A stretch of 64,000 nt of DNA from assembly GCF_025457605.1 (NCBI RefSeq), contig NZ_JAMZFY010000005.1:22440-86439 (forward strand), read 5' to 3'. A program made the translations under genes and the position numbers. Every line of letters begins with the position of its first letter. Within the stretch, counting starts at the first letter, position 1. Under the pieces are notes generated by a model. The model saw only the letters and a program-made list of their open reading frames with translations. It did no database searches and had not been told where the DNA came from. This DNA comes from Haloarcula laminariae. Its GTDB lineage: Archaea; Halobacteriota; Halobacteria; Halobacteriales; Haloarculaceae. Positions 1 to 9,923 of the stretch are shown piece by piece.

Positions 1-1608
1 CTGCCGGCAGACGAATCGCTTCCATACGTGATGACGGTCCGGCTGAAACTCGACCCGGCGGAGATCGAGTCCATTGACGGAACCAATGAAGCGTGGTACT
101 ACCCCGCCGATGTCGGTGTTCTCGAAGAGGCGATGCAACGGTATGCGACTGCCAACGCAGCCGATAAGAACATCAAAAAGGGTGCCTCCGAAGGCCACGC
201 TGTCGGGGTCGTGTCAGGAACCGAAGGCCGTGTCGTTGGCACCCCCGAAAGCCCGCTCGGCATCTTTTCGGTAAAGCATCCCGACGCACAGCCTGGTCTC
301 CGCAAGACGGAGTCGTGGCGTAACTACCCGGTTAGCGACGATGTTGCCATGCTGTTTGCCAAGGGCCAGGACCTGATCGAGCGTTGTGTCTATCGAAACG
401 GTGGCATGGAGACGTATGCACTTCCGTACTTCGCCGGCGAAATAACGGGTGAGAAAGCAGATGCGCTCTATCTGGCGCTTGATTCAGTTGACCCAGAGGG
501 TCAGATTGGTGATTCTGCTGACCCGCCGATGGCACAGGTCACATTTCACCTTACTGAAAACGATGACCCAGCCATTCAGCAGCTGGCTGAAGAAGAGCTC
601 CGGTTCTACACAATCACGATGCCAATCGGTGATGACAAGCATATCATCGCTGAGGAACCCGCGGCATCGGTCTATTGGCCAACGACGATTGCAGAGTCAC
701 TCCGAGAAACAATCGAGGGCCCGACGCTCACGCCAGCAAAAGGCGGGTTCGAACCCTTCGACAACTGGCCGTTGCTCCAACTCGATTCCACAGACACGAT
801 GCGTGCACGCCGGCTCGCGTACACGCTGGTGACGAATCATGAGTTTACCGACGCTGTGTTCGCGTATCGGGATGAAGAGGGCGATGACTTTCGCCGAATT
901 GTTGACCATCGGCTTCTCTCTGGAACCCCGATAGACGCACACCCTCTGTTCGAGGAGTACCTCCAACGGTACCGCGATGCTGCAGAAGGTGGCGAGATTC
1001 CACCACAGCAACTTGTCGCACAACAGCTCGTCCACCTGGAGACGCTTTCACGGGCCGGACTCCTTCGAGGACTCGACACGCAAATCGACCCAACGGATGC
1101 TACGATGACAGAACCCACTATCGACACGAGCGACATTGAATCGATTCGCGAACAGCGATTAGACCTGTTCCTAGACAGGCCTCTGTTCGACGATACAACT
1201 CGGAAGGCAGCGACGTTAGCGGGCGTTCTCGTCGGCCAGATAAGCTGGCACCAGGATTCGGTTCGGAACGTCGGCCGACCACTCGATTCCGGCACCAAAG
1301 GCGATCAACTCACGAAGAACGGACTGGAGAACGTTCTGACTGCAGCGCTGGAGAAGGCGAAGCTCTATGCCCAAGATTCCGACCAGTCGTACCACCGTGA
1401 CCTGCTCTTCCCAGAGACTGTCGATCGACTCCTGGAAAAGACCGAGGAGATGCCGACGGACTGGGATATTGATAAACGCGAACTTCGGTTCTGTTACGTC
1501 CTGGGGCATGCCCACGGTCGACGGTCGATGCCAGTTGCATATGAGATGTACGACGATGGTGACACAGATACCGAAGACGCTACCGCTGCAGAGAGTACCG
1601 CGAACTAA
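1..1608 (+). CDS. cas8b: Cas8b, large subunit of type I-B Cascade (5' end outside window)
   Basis: The frame is open from base 1, so about 535 C-terminal residues are visible and the true start lies to the left. Identity rests mainly on synteny: it is followed at once by unmistakable cas7, cas5 and cas3, the haloarchaeal I-B order, and it is large and acidic as haloarchaeal Cas8b is. Known role of the family: the large subunit of the crRNA-guided surveillance complex, involved in PAM recognition and Cas3 recruitment. The next start is 18 bp downstream of the stop, so it belongs to the cas operon. The visible part shows no frameshift or internal stop. The cas6 gene usually upstream would lie outside the window. 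Confidence 0.85.
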   Translation: MPADESLPYVMTVRLKLDPAEIESIDGTNEAWYYPADVGVLEEAMQRYATANAADKNIKKGASEGHAVGVVSGTEGRVVGTPESPLGIFSVKHPDAQPGLRKTESWRNYPVSDDVAMLFAKGQDLIERCVYRNGGMETYALPYFAGEITGEKADALYLALDSVDPEGQIGDSADPPMAQVTFHLTENDDPAIQQLAEEELRFYTITMPIGDDKHIIAEEPAASVYWPTTIAESLRETIEGPTLTPAKGGFEPFDNWPLLQLDSTDTMRARRLAYTLVTNHEFTDAVFAYRDEEGDDFRRIVDHRLLSGTPIDAHPLFEEYLQRYRDAAEGGEIPPQQLVAQQLVHLETLSRAGLLRGLDTQIDPTDATMTEPTIDTSDIESIREQRLDLFLDRPLFDDTTRKAATLAGVLVGQISWHQDSVRNVGRPLDSGTKGDQLTKNGLENVLTAALEKAKLYAQDSDQSYHRDLLFPETVDRLLEKTEEMPTDWDIDKRELRFCYVLGHAHGRRSMPVAYEMYDDGDTDTEDATAAESTAN

Positions 1609-1626
1609 CTGACCCTCACTAAACCA

Positions 1627-2652
1627 ATGACGACACCAAACCGATCCGAGCTGCTGTTTGTCTACGATGCACAGGACTGCAACCCCAATGGCAACCCGAT
1701 TGGCGACAACCGCCCACGGCGCGACCCTGACACCGGCCAGGGGATCATCACCGACGTTCGCCTCAAGCGCTATCTCCGCGACCAGTTGCTCGATGATGGA
1801 TTCGACATCTATGTCAAGAAAGTTGATGGTGAAGCACGGACACGGACTACCCTCATCAAGGACGTGCTCGACCTAGTCGGTGATGCTGAGGAGCTTGACG
1901 AAGTCGAAGACCTCGGGAGCGACTTTCTCCAAGCTGCGACTGACGTTCGCTACTTCGGTGCAACGCTCAGTTTCGAGGCCAGCGATGACGAAGCAGACGA
2001 GAAGTTCCGGGCCGGGTTAAACGATGCGCTGCCGAACCACTACCAGGGCCCCGTCCAGTTCCTGCCATCGAAATCGCTGAACGAGGTTGAAGAGAACGAG
2101 GAGTACGATTCCCTCACGAGCGTGATTTCTACAGGTGAAGAGAATCGCCAGGGTGGCTTCGACCTAGACGACAAGCGAATCAAGTACGGAATCTTCCCGT
2201 TCTGGGGGCTCGTCGACAACAACGGTGCCGAATCGACACAGCTGGATCAGGCAGATGTCGAACGGCTCGACACACTGTGTTGGCGGGCGCTGAAAAACCA
2301 GACCACATCCCGCTCGAAGTTGGGACAGGAACCGCGGCTATACCTCCGCGTGGAGTACGAAGCGGGGAACTATCATCTCGGCGGGCTACAAGATATGCTC
2401 GAGCTGAGTGAGCAGAGTGCTGAGTCGCTCCGGTCGGTGAGCGACGTTGTGGTCGACGTTTCAGAGTTAGTGGCGGCATTGAACAACGCGAGCGACCGGA
2501 TTGAACAACTCCACCTCGTGAGCGACGACCGACTCACAATCGAGATCGACGGTGAGACCATGCAAGGTGATGCATTCGCAGACTATCTTGAATCGGACGG
2601 CCATGCCGTCCATCGGATCGATGTGCTCGAAGAACGGGACTTAGCAGCCTGA
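1627..2652 (+). CDS. cas7: Cas7 (Csh2 type), Cascade backbone subunit
   Basis: 341 aa. The N-terminus has the Cas7/Csh2 signature: a hydrophobic first strand (ELLFVYD) followed by CNPNGNP at residues 18-24. Cas7 proteins are RRM-fold subunits that polymerise along the crRNA and form the backbone of the interference complex. Length is normal for haloarchaeal I-B Cas7. It starts 18 bp after cas8b and its stop is 14 bp before the chosen cas5 start, so the genes are probably co-transcribed. No damage is seen. The ATG at 1627 follows the sequence AAACCA without a clear Shine-Dalgarno, which is common in this class. Confidence 0.93.
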   Translation: MTTPNRSELLFVYDAQDCNPNGNPIGDNRPRRDPDTGQGIITDVRLKRYLRDQLLDDGFDIYVKKVDGEARTRTTLIKDVLDLVGDAEELDEVEDLGSDFLQAATDVRYFGATLSFEASDDEADEKFRAGLNDALPNHYQGPVQFLPSKSLNEVEENEEYDSLTSVISTGEENRQGGFDLDDKRIKYGIFPFWGLVDNNGAESTQLDQADVERLDTLCWRALKNQTTSRSKLGQEPRLYLRVEYEAGNYHLGGLQDMLELSEQSAESLRSVSDVVVDVSELVAALNNASDRIEQLHLVSDDRLTIEIDGETMQGDAFADYLESDGHAVHRIDVLEERDLAA

Positions 2653-2666
2653 ACGTGGTGTCGACG

Positions 2667-3464
2667 ATGTCACCAGATATTGACGCGGATGGCGTTCCGG
2701 ACCGCTGCCTATCGTTTACTGTCAAGTCAACCTGGGGCCATTTCAAACGAGTCGGGCGGAGCGCGACCAAGCAAACGTATCGAGTCCCCCCACGAACGAC
2801 CGTTGCCGGCATGCTTGCAGCTATCGTTGGTGCCGAGCGGAACTCGTACTACGATACCTTTGGGGCTGACAACGCTGCTATCGCGATAACGCCACTGTCG
2901 GACATTCGTACGGTCAATATTCCAACCGTGGGGCTCGGAACCGACCCGAAACAGGATGTCACGACGAACGTCGGTAACTACTATAGTGAGTTCAATCTCA
3001 CCTACCAGAATACCGAAGGCGACCGGCAACTGCACGCGTACGAAGTTCTTGCGGACCCAGCGTACCGTATCGACGTGGCCCTAGAAGACAACGACTTCTA
3101 CGAGGAACTGCGGGACCACCTCGAGGCTGGAACAGCCGTATATCCGCCCAGCCTCGGGAAATCCGAGTACCTCGCGACGATAGATGATGTCCAAGCGGGG
3201 CATCCGGAACGAGTGAACGCGGACACTCAGCTCGATGTGGACTCGGTTGTGCCAGGTTCGCTCTCGGATACGATTCCACAAAGCGGTGTAACGTACGGTG
3301 TTGAGCGGTCGCCTGCGGTAATGGAGCGGCATAATGGCGGCCGCCGGACGACCCGGTTCGACGACTATGTTTACACCCAACAGGCTGATAGTACGGTTCA
3401 AATCGGAGCCAGAACGGACGCAATCCCTGTTTCCGTCGAATCGCGTACTGTCGTCTTCCGCTGA
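2667..3464 (+). CDS. cas5: Cas5 (Cas5h/Cas5b type), Cascade subunit
   Basis: 265 aa from the ATG at 2667; in-frame GTG codons at 2655 and 2658 are less likely starts. The N-terminus ([15 protein letters not shown], then [15 protein letters not shown]) matches the Cas5 N-terminal region, where a conserved aromatic and Gly precede the RRM core and a P-T-x-x-x-x-G-ML helix follows. Cas5 caps the 5' handle of the crRNA in type I complexes. It lies between cas7 and cas3 in the expected order, with 15 bp to cas3. The reading frame is intact. Confidence 0.9.
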   Translation: MSPDIDADGVPDRCLSFTVKSTWGHFKRVGRSATKQTYRVPPRTTVAGMLAAIVGAERNSYYDTFGADNAAIAITPLSDIRTVNIPTVGLGTDPKQDVTTNVGNYYSEFNLTYQNTEGDRQLHAYEVLADPAYRIDVALEDNDFYEELRDHLEAGTAVYPPSLGKSEYLATIDDVQAGHPERVNADTQLDVDSVVPGSLSDTIPQSGVTYGVERSPAVMERHNGGRRTTRFDDYVYTQQADSTVQIGARTDAIPVSVESRTVVFR

Positions 3465-3479
3465 GTTCCCCCATCACTC

Positions 3480-6299
3480 ATGCAGCTGCCACTGATTTCA
3501 CACCCGACACGGAACGAGACGCCCGAGACATACACAGAGGCGCAACTGACGCCGCGTGGCGACCTCCGATTGGCGTCCCACAACCGAGTCGTCGCAGACC
3601 GAGCAGTCCGACTCTTCGGCAACAACGATGCCACGACCGATGTACTCCGTGCAGCTGCTGCCCTCCACGATTTCGGGAAGGCAACCCCGCAGTTTCAGGC
3701 ATACGTCCGCCCGGAGGAGACAGCAACGTGTCCCGACGAGGAGACAACGCATGCCCGTCTTGGTGCGTTGGCGACTTGGTACGTGTTGGGCGAACTGAAC
3801 GCGCCAGATAGAGACCGTCTCGCGGCGACCTTGGCGGTCGCTCGGCACCATCAGGCGCTACCGAACGCGGCACAATACACCGCAGAAACGCTGGCTCGTG
3901 CGTTCGAAGAGCATGCAGAGCCAACCCAGGCACAGCTGACAGCCATCGACGAAGTGTGGCCCGAGGCAGCGGAGGCGTTGCTGGCACAAACACCGGTTTC
4001 GGATCCGGACTGGGAGCCGTTCTATTCATGGGCACTCTCCGGTGACATCGCGTCGGAACTTCGTGATGTCAGTGCCCGCGAGACACTCGGGGGGTACACG
4101 GTCGAGACTGAGGCGCTCCCCAAGCGACTCTACGACCGAACGCTTCGATTCTGGTCAGCACTCACCCTGGCTGATAAGAGCCATGCAATGGACATTCCGG
4201 AGGGCTGGATATTCGACTTGCAGACGTTGGGGCGTGGAGCTATCGAGGACTACATCGGAGAGTTGCGGCGTGAGGCGTCCGAGAACAGTCTCGAAGCACG
4301 TCTGAACGACGAACGAGAGCGTGCTCGTCGACAGACCGTGCGGGGAGTCCACGAGTGGTTGGCGGCTTCGAGTTCACAAATTGCAACGTTGACCCTCCCG
4401 ACAGGCTTGGGAAAGACCTTCACAGGATTATCAGCGGCGTTCGAGGCGAGAGATATCCTCGCAGATGATACACAGCCGACGAGCCTCATCGTCTACGCGC
4501 TTCCCTATACGAGCATTATCGAGCAGACACGCGAGATATTCGAGAATCCGGAGCTGTGGGGGGCCGATCCACAACAATCGGCACTGACGGTGCATCACTA
4601 TCTCAGCGAGACGGTCGTGCATCATGATGAGTATGCGGATGCAGACACGGCAGCCACAGACGACGAGACCGCTGCGTTCCTCGGGGAAGCATGGCGCGAT
4701 GGGACGATACTTACCACGTTCGTACAGCTGTTCGAGAGTCTTGCTGGCCCGACCAATCGACAGGGAGTGAAACTCCCCGCACTCGAGTCGAGTATCATCA
4801 TCCTGGACGAACCACAAGCACTCCCCAAAGACTGGTGGGACGGAATCGTCCGGCTGCTCGATATCCTGACTGACGAGTACGACGCACACGTCATCGCTAT
4901 GACGGCAACCCAGCCGAGTCTGGTCAGGAACCTCCAAACCGAGTCACTGCTTGCGAACGGACTACAACACGATGTAGCAGAGTGTGAAGACTGCCAGCAG
5001 GGGCCGACGTACGAGACTGACTTACCACCGGACCCGAAGGCGACGTATTTCGAAGACGCAGAGCGTGTCCGGTACACCATCGATGACACGGCGCTGAGTC
5101 GGGCCCCTGGCGTCGAAGAGACACACGTTGCTTACGACTCCGCTGCCGATCGCGTGCTAGCGTCAGTTGACGACGAGGGGTCGACACTGGCCATCTGTAA
5201 CACTATCGGGAGCTCGAGAGAGCTCACGAATGTGCTCAACGCCCGGCCAGATGTGACCCACCTGGGAGAAGCGATTCAAGATGTCCTCAACGAGCACGAT
5301 GTGGATGCGGCCGACCCAGCTCGTACCACTGGCGCACTCGTCGACGAAGTCATGCAGCGTGTGTCACCTGCCAGTGCAGTACAACCGCCGAATGACGACC
5401 AACCGGACCCAAGCCGAGATTTGGACAGCAGCTCAGAGACGTACTTATTGACACTGACATCACGGTGTCGCCCCTTCGATCGGCAGCTGCTGATTGAAAT
5501 CGCTGACCGCCTCTCGACACGTGACGAGCGATTCGTGCTCGTTTCGACGCAAGCCATCGAAGCAGGCGTTGATCTTAGCTTCGAGACCGTCTTTCGTGAT
5601 ATCGCACCACTGGATAGCATCGTCCAGGCCGCGGGCCGGTGCAACCGGTCCTACGAGTGGGGACGGAACGGCGGCCGGGTGATCGTCTGGATGTTAGCCG
5701 ACCCAGATGAAGCGACACCGGCGACCCCGAGCACCGACCCACCAGCCTACTACGTCTACGAGAAAGGGGCGACCGACGCTGGTGTGCCGGGACATCTCGA
5801 GCTTATCTCGGAGATCCTCGCTTCGGTCCCCGATACAAGCGATGTCGCCGATGCGACGCTCTCTCGGGACGCTGTCGCAGCCTACTTCGACGCTCTCGAA
5901 ACCAAGTCGCTCTGGAGTGGCGACTTGCGAGCGGCGATTGACGATGCCAACGCCAGATGGCTCGGCAGCCAATCGCTAATCGGTGGTCGCCCGACGTGTG
6001 ATGTCATGGTCGCACAGACCGCAGCTGACGAGGGTGAAATCACGGCCATCTCTGACTGTCTCGCGGGCGATGACCCGACCGGGTTCGACAAGTTACAGAA
6101 CGCTGCTAGTCTGCGTGTCTCACTGCCGAAGTCGATTGTCGAGGACACACCACGACTCCCACGACTCGACAGACGCGAGCGCGATGCAGACGGAGTCCAA
6201 GTGTTCGAGCATACCGGTGGGACTGGTCTCAAATACGACCTCGTGAGCGGTGGTTTACACTTGGCAGACGAGCCTATCTCCAATCAGTCCCAGTTCTGA
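3480..6299 (+). CDS. cas3: Cas3, HD nuclease-helicase
   Basis: 939 aa, both Cas3 domains in one chain. The N-terminal HD nuclease domain shows LHDFGK with HD at residues 63-64. The SF2 helicase core shows Walker A (TGLGKT, about residue 307), a DExx-type box (LDEPQ), motif III (MTATQP), motif V-like AGVDLSF and motif VI (QAAGRCNRS). In known systems Cas3 is recruited to the Cascade R-loop, nicks the displaced strand and degrades DNA while translocating. It is the last cas gene of the operon here; where haloarchaeal operons usually continue with cas4-cas1-cas2, the CRISPR array begins only 48 bp after the stop. All catalytic motifs are present, so interference should be possible. Confidence 0.95.
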   Translation: MQLPLISHPTRNETPETYTEAQLTPRGDLRLASHNRVVADRAVRLFGNNDATTDVLRAAAALHDFGKATPQFQAYVRPEETATCPDEETTHARLGALATWYVLGELNAPDRDRLAATLAVARHHQALPNAAQYTAETLARAFEEHAEPTQAQLTAIDEVWPEAAEALLAQTPVSDPDWEPFYSWALSGDIASELRDVSARETLGGYTVETEALPKRLYDRTLRFWSALTLADKSHAMDIPEGWIFDLQTLGRGAIEDYIGELRREASENSLEARLNDERERARRQTVRGVHEWLAASSSQIATLTLPTGLGKTFTGLSAAFEARDILADDTQPTSLIVYALPYTSIIEQTREIFENPELWGADPQQSALTVHHYLSETVVHHDEYADADTAATDDETAAFLGEAWRDGTILTTFVQLFESLAGPTNRQGVKLPALESSIIILDEPQALPKDWWDGIVRLLDILTDEYDAHVIAMTATQPSLVRNLQTESLLANGLQHDVAECEDCQQGPTYETDLPPDPKATYFEDAERVRYTIDDTALSRAPGVEETHVAYDSAADRVLASVDDEGSTLAICNTIGSSRELTNVLNARPDVTHLGEAIQDVLNEHDVDAADPARTTGALVDEVMQRVSPASAVQPPNDDQPDPSRDLDSSSETYLLTLTSRCRPFDRQLLIEIADRLSTRDERFVLVSTQAIEAGVDLSFETVFRDIAPLDSIVQAAGRCNRSYEWGRNGGRVIVWMLADPDEATPATPSTDPPAYYVYEKGATDAGVPGHLELISEILASVPDTSDVADATLSRDAVAAYFDALETKSLWSGDLRAAIDDANARWLGSQSLIGGRPTCDVMVAQTAADEGEITAISDCLAGDDPTGFDKLQNAASLRVSLPKSIVEDTPRLPRLDRRERDADGVQVFEHTGGTGLKYDLVSGGLHLADEPISNQSQF

Positions 6300-6347
6300 C
6301 CAAAGCCAAGAATAATACACTCGCGGATGGATTATGACCTCAAGAAC

Positions 6348-8588
6348 GTTTCAGACGAACCCTTGCGGGATTGAAGGGCAACGACCTCTCTTGAGGCTGG
6401 GCTCTACCGCAGTTTCAGACGAACCTTTGCGGGTTGAAGCAACCCGTCGAACAGGACTGAGCGTGTCCTCACAGCGGTTTCAGACGAACCTTTGCGGGAT
6501 TGAAGCACCCCTGGCGGCCCATCGCTGGCCGAGACATGGCGTTTCAGCCGAACCTTTGCGGGATTGAAGCGCCGCCTGCATCGAAATCGAGCGCGACGAG
6601 CGGTGTTTCAGACGAACCTTTGAGGGGTTGAAGCTTAGCGTGCCTGTCTATGCCGTCCGCGATATTCGCAGTTTCAGAGGAACCTTTGCGGGATTGAAGC
6701 ACATCAAGACAGGATACAGGCAGCCTTAGGCGGCTGATTTCAGACGAACCCTTTCGGAATTGAAGCTCTGGCTCGTCAGGCGAATTATTGAGAATACCAT
6801 AGTTTCAGACGAACCCTCCGGGCTTGAAGCAACGGTATCGAGGTTGCCGACTATGCTGCGCTCGCGGCCTCAGACGAACCTTTGCGGGATTGAAGCTCGT
6901 TTTTCGTCCGCACGTCACCCCAAGACGGCTCAGTTTCAGACGAACCTTTGCAGGATTGAAGTGTCAAACGGGCCATGAAGAAGGGTCGCCGTCACGGGTG
7001 TTTCAGACGAACCTTTGCGGGATTGAAGCCACCCCTGGGCCGGCAAGAACGACCAGGGCGAGGTTTCAGCCGAACCCGTGTGGGATTAAAGCCAGGGCGT
7101 CGCCGTCGTCAACGGCCAGGTCGGGCCGTTTCAGACGAACCCGTGCGGGATTGAAGCGCCTCCTGCTCGCACTGGAGTTCTCGAATCTCGTGTTTCACAC
7201 GAACCCTCCGGGATTGAAGCGAACTGTTCATCCCAGTGTTTGCCGTGTTCGGTGTGTTTCAGACGAACCTTTACGGGATAGAAGCAGGAAGGCCACCCCG
7301 TTGTCACCGTTGTCCCCGGCCGTTTCAGACGAACCTTTGCGGGATTGAAGCGGGAGCATCACCAACGCCGCGAACGGGACGAGCAGTTTCAGACGAACTT
7401 TTTCGGGATTGAAGCAACCACGGCGAGCACCGCATTGTCACGCCCCACGGTTTTAGACGAACCCTTGCGGGGTTGGAGTTGCTGCATCCCGTTGGACTCG
7501 ATGACGATTATCGCCGGTTTCAGCTGAATCCTTTCGGGATTAAAGCAACTGTGGGTTGTGCTTGTACTGGTGCACGTCCCGGATTTCAGATGAACCCCTG
7601 CGGGATTGAAGCTCGCACGCCGTGCCCCACTTGTTCGCTCGGTGGCTGTTTTAGACGAACCCGTGCGGGATTGAAGCTACTACCCCGGTTACATCGTGGG
7701 CTACCTGCTGAAGGTTTCAGTCGAACCCGTGCGGGATTGAAGCAGGTGCTTGTGGCATAAGGGCGAGCCGTCCCCGCGTTTCAGACGAACCTTTGCGAGA
7801 TTGAAGCTACGAGACACTGCAGACGCTGGAGTGGCCCAACATGTTTCAGACGAACCTGTGGGATTGAAGCCGCTGCCGCAGCTACTCTAGCGACTCGTCC
7901 GGGGTTTCAGACGAATCTTTGCGGGATTGAAGCACGTGTAGGTTGCTGTTGGTGTCGGGGTCGGTCACGTTTCAGACGAACCTTTGCGGGATTGAAGCGA
8001 CGACGATAACGACAGCTCGACCGACGAGGTCGTTTCAGACGAACCTTTGCGAGATTGAAGCGCGCTAGCCAGGACAGCGAGCGAGAGAACGAATGCCAGG
8101 TTTCAGACGAACCCTTGCGGGATTGAAGTTGCTACATCCCGTTGGACTCGATGACGACCATCGCCGGTTTCAGACGAATCTTTGCGGGATTGAAGCGCCA
8201 GCACGGAACCGCCGATAATCACGCCCCAAAGCGTTTCAGAAGAACCTTTGCCGGATTAAAGCGACCCTGACGACGCTGCGCCCTGAGATTGGAACCCAGT
8301 TTCAGACGAACCTTTGCGGGATTGAAGCACGTGGTACGGCGAGGGAAGTTACATCCTCGCCTTGTTTCAGACGAATCCTCGCGGGATTGAAGCAATATGG
8401 CGGGTGTCGTCGCCTATTGCCTCACACGTTTCAGATGAACCCTTGCGGGATTGAAGCGAGGTCACGCTCAGCAACGGCGCCGTCAATGCAACGGTTTCAG
8501 ACGAACCTTTGCGGGATTGAAACGACCACGACCAGCTAGACGACGCAGAGCTGTGCGAGTTTCAGCCGAACCCTTGCGGAACTGAAGC
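6348..8588 (+). CRISPR. Type I-B CRISPR array, 35 strongly diverged repeats
   Basis: I count 35 repeats and 34 spacers of about 33-38 nt. Consensus is 30 nt, starting GTTTCAGACGAACC and ending GGGATTGAAGC, the haloarchaeal I-B type. ATTGAAGC at the right end of each repeat gives the usual 8-nt crRNA handle, so transcription should run left to right. Only five repeats (from 6477, 7000, 7322, 7969 and 8299) match the consensus exactly; several have lost a base (6412, 6802 and 7192 are 29 nt, 7843 is 28 nt). A further stub at 8623-8646 keeps only the first nine bases and looks like a decayed terminal repeat. Only 48 bp separate cas3 from repeat 1, too short for a normal leader. Two spacers (7480-7516, 8130-8166) are near-identical. 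Confidence 0.98.
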
Positions 8589-8677
8589 GACGCATGGGCA
8601 GTATCGTTCCAGCCCCCGACAGGTTTCAGACAGAGGGTTTCCAGAAGTACCTGACCCATTATATGAAAACCGACTCC

Positions 8678-8887
8678 CTACTCGACGTTCGCGAGCGTCG
8701 CCCGCCACTCAGTGCTCGCCCACGCCGGGCTCCAGGACAGCCATCCCGGCAGCGCCCTCGGGCTCGTAGCGGCCTCGACGTGTTCGGGCAGCAACGGCAC
8801 AGTCCACGCGCTGGCATCTCCCATGAGGTCGTCGACGGGTTTGTCGAGACGGGGGCCACCGTCCCAGTCGACGTGGTTAACCAACAA
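8678..8887 (-). pseudogene. Remnant of small cassette gene B (type B1)
   Basis: A 69-codon minus-strand frame whose last residues (EWRATLANVE, then stop) match the middle of the intact 83-aa gene at 13968-14219 (SLEATLANVE); the rest is weakly similar. It ends where the intact homologue continues for 33 more residues, so it is best read as a truncated relative. Its first codons ATG-TTG-GTT-AAC lie inside the inverted-repeat element at 8877-8918. It sits directly after the CRISPR array and is the leftmost of four cassette remnants between 8.6 and 14.6 kb. Function unknown. Confidence 0.4.
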
Positions 8888-8918
8888 CCTCAGGTGAGCG
8901 TGGCCGACTGTTGGTTAA
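8877..8918. repeat. Paired TTAACCAACA element, copy 1
   Basis: TTAACCAACA at 8877-8886 and its exact reverse complement TGTTGGTTAA at 8909-8918, 22 bp apart. The same pair with 20-22 bp spacing recurs at 50725, 55709 and 56119, which makes chance unlikely. The layout fits a two-half-site operator or a structured element. Confidence 0.75.
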
Positions 8919-8986
8919 GCCGCTACGTGGGTCACCGACTCGGTCAGTACAATAGTATGAAGTAGTATAATCTCCCAAACGTTGTT

Positions 8987-9592
8987 ATGACGAATTACTA
9001 CTGTATTAGAGGCCCAATCAAAGGAATTGAACACCCTGAAGACTCGCCAATGGAAGGTCCGGTATTTGATGAATTTGTAGTCACCGCTACATCTCAAGAA
9101 GCTGCCTTAGAGAAACATCAGACCCACTGCGAGGAGCTTGGAATTGAGTTAGAAGATCTGACTGTAGAGGTATTAGATGAGTATCTAGACGAAGGAGACC
9201 AATTGTTTGGCGTTGAAGATACAATTTGGCGACCAGGGGACTCAGCCAAGGAAATACAACGAGAACAACCAGTCGATAGTCTGACTCCTATTCATACTGG
9301 CATATTATCAACTATACATTGGATGAATAAGAATAATGACACACCAGTTAGCACTGAACGTATCGTAGAACAGTATGAATCGAACCATGATCGTCAACTA
9401 GACCCGTCGAAAGTCCCGAAACTGTTTGATGAGCTCCTTGAGGGTGATTTCGCAGAACGAGAGCGGGAGGAGGGAGTTGGGGTCTATTCAATGACACCAG
9501 AACGAGTTAGAGAACTTCGACGATATACACTGAAACAGGCGCGTTTGTATGAGTGGGCGGGTAGAAACCTAGCTGGAGAAAACGACGAATAA
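8987..9592 (+). CDS. Hypothetical protein, AT-rich, possible winged-helix C-terminus
   Basis: 201 aa from an ATG; no family recognised. The first about 100 residues are acidic with a mixed alpha/beta look. Residues from about 105 onward (LTPIHTGILST, then VPKLFDELLEGDFAERER, then YSMTPERV) have the spacing of a winged-helix domain with a wing before the C-terminal helix. Base composition is clearly more AT-rich than the cas operon, suggesting separate transfer. It is cargo block 1, enclosed by the cassette remnants at 8678-8887 and 9767-9856. An AT-rich stretch just upstream (AGTAGTATAATCTC) could be its promoter. Confidence 0.7.
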   Translation: MTNYYCIRGPIKGIEHPEDSPMEGPVFDEFVVTATSQEAALEKHQTHCEELGIELEDLTVEVLDEYLDEGDQLFGVEDTIWRPGDSAKEIQREQPVDSLTPIHTGILSTIHWMNKNNDTPVSTERIVEQYESNHDRQLDPSKVPKLFDELLEGDFAEREREEGVGVYSMTPERVRELRRYTLKQARLYEWAGRNLAGENDE

Positions 9593-9766
9593 ACATAAAG
9601 TATATTTATCTATGCTCTTGGGATGAAGGCCCTGCGAGCTAAGCTCTGTGTGTATGCATCGAGGTTTTAGAAATACTACTGGAAAGTGGCATTTCGCCAG
9701 AGGTCAGTTTGCACCCGCACTGACCGACTGTTCCAGTCCCAACTGGACAAAAATTCAAACCGCTAC

Positions 9767-9856
9767 TCAAATCCGCCGCATCGTCGTCACGACCTCTCGC
9801 CCGGCCACCCGCTACTGAAAGCCGTTCTAGACGGCCTCGACCCGCTCGAAGCCGCT
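9767..9856 (-). pseudogene. Remnant of small cassette gene B (type B2) with two amber codons
   Basis: On the minus strand this reads RVEAV-stop-NGFQ-stop-RVAGREVVTTMRRI-stop. The copy at 10760-10942 reads RVEAVWNGCQWRVTGREVVTTMRRI. The two internal stops are TAG exactly where the other copy has Trp. Nucleotide identity over roughly 100 bp is high. It is a dead fragment of the same gene, separated from its relative by the 255-aa cargo gene. Confidence 0.75.
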
Positions 9857-9923
9857 GTCTATGAGGCAGAGAGGTTACAATCGCTGCCTGCTCTTTTTAA
9901 TGCAGGGGTAAGAAGGGCGGGTT

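Noticed and set aside
6334..7760. Several open frames of 60-174 codons inside the CRISPR array
   Set aside because: They are made of translated repeats (QTNLCGIEA-like steps) and spacers; they have no independent coding signal.
8594..8965. 123-codon plus-strand frame after the array
   Set aside because: It begins in the last spacer and runs antisense through the cassette remnant; the minus frame has the homology, not this one.
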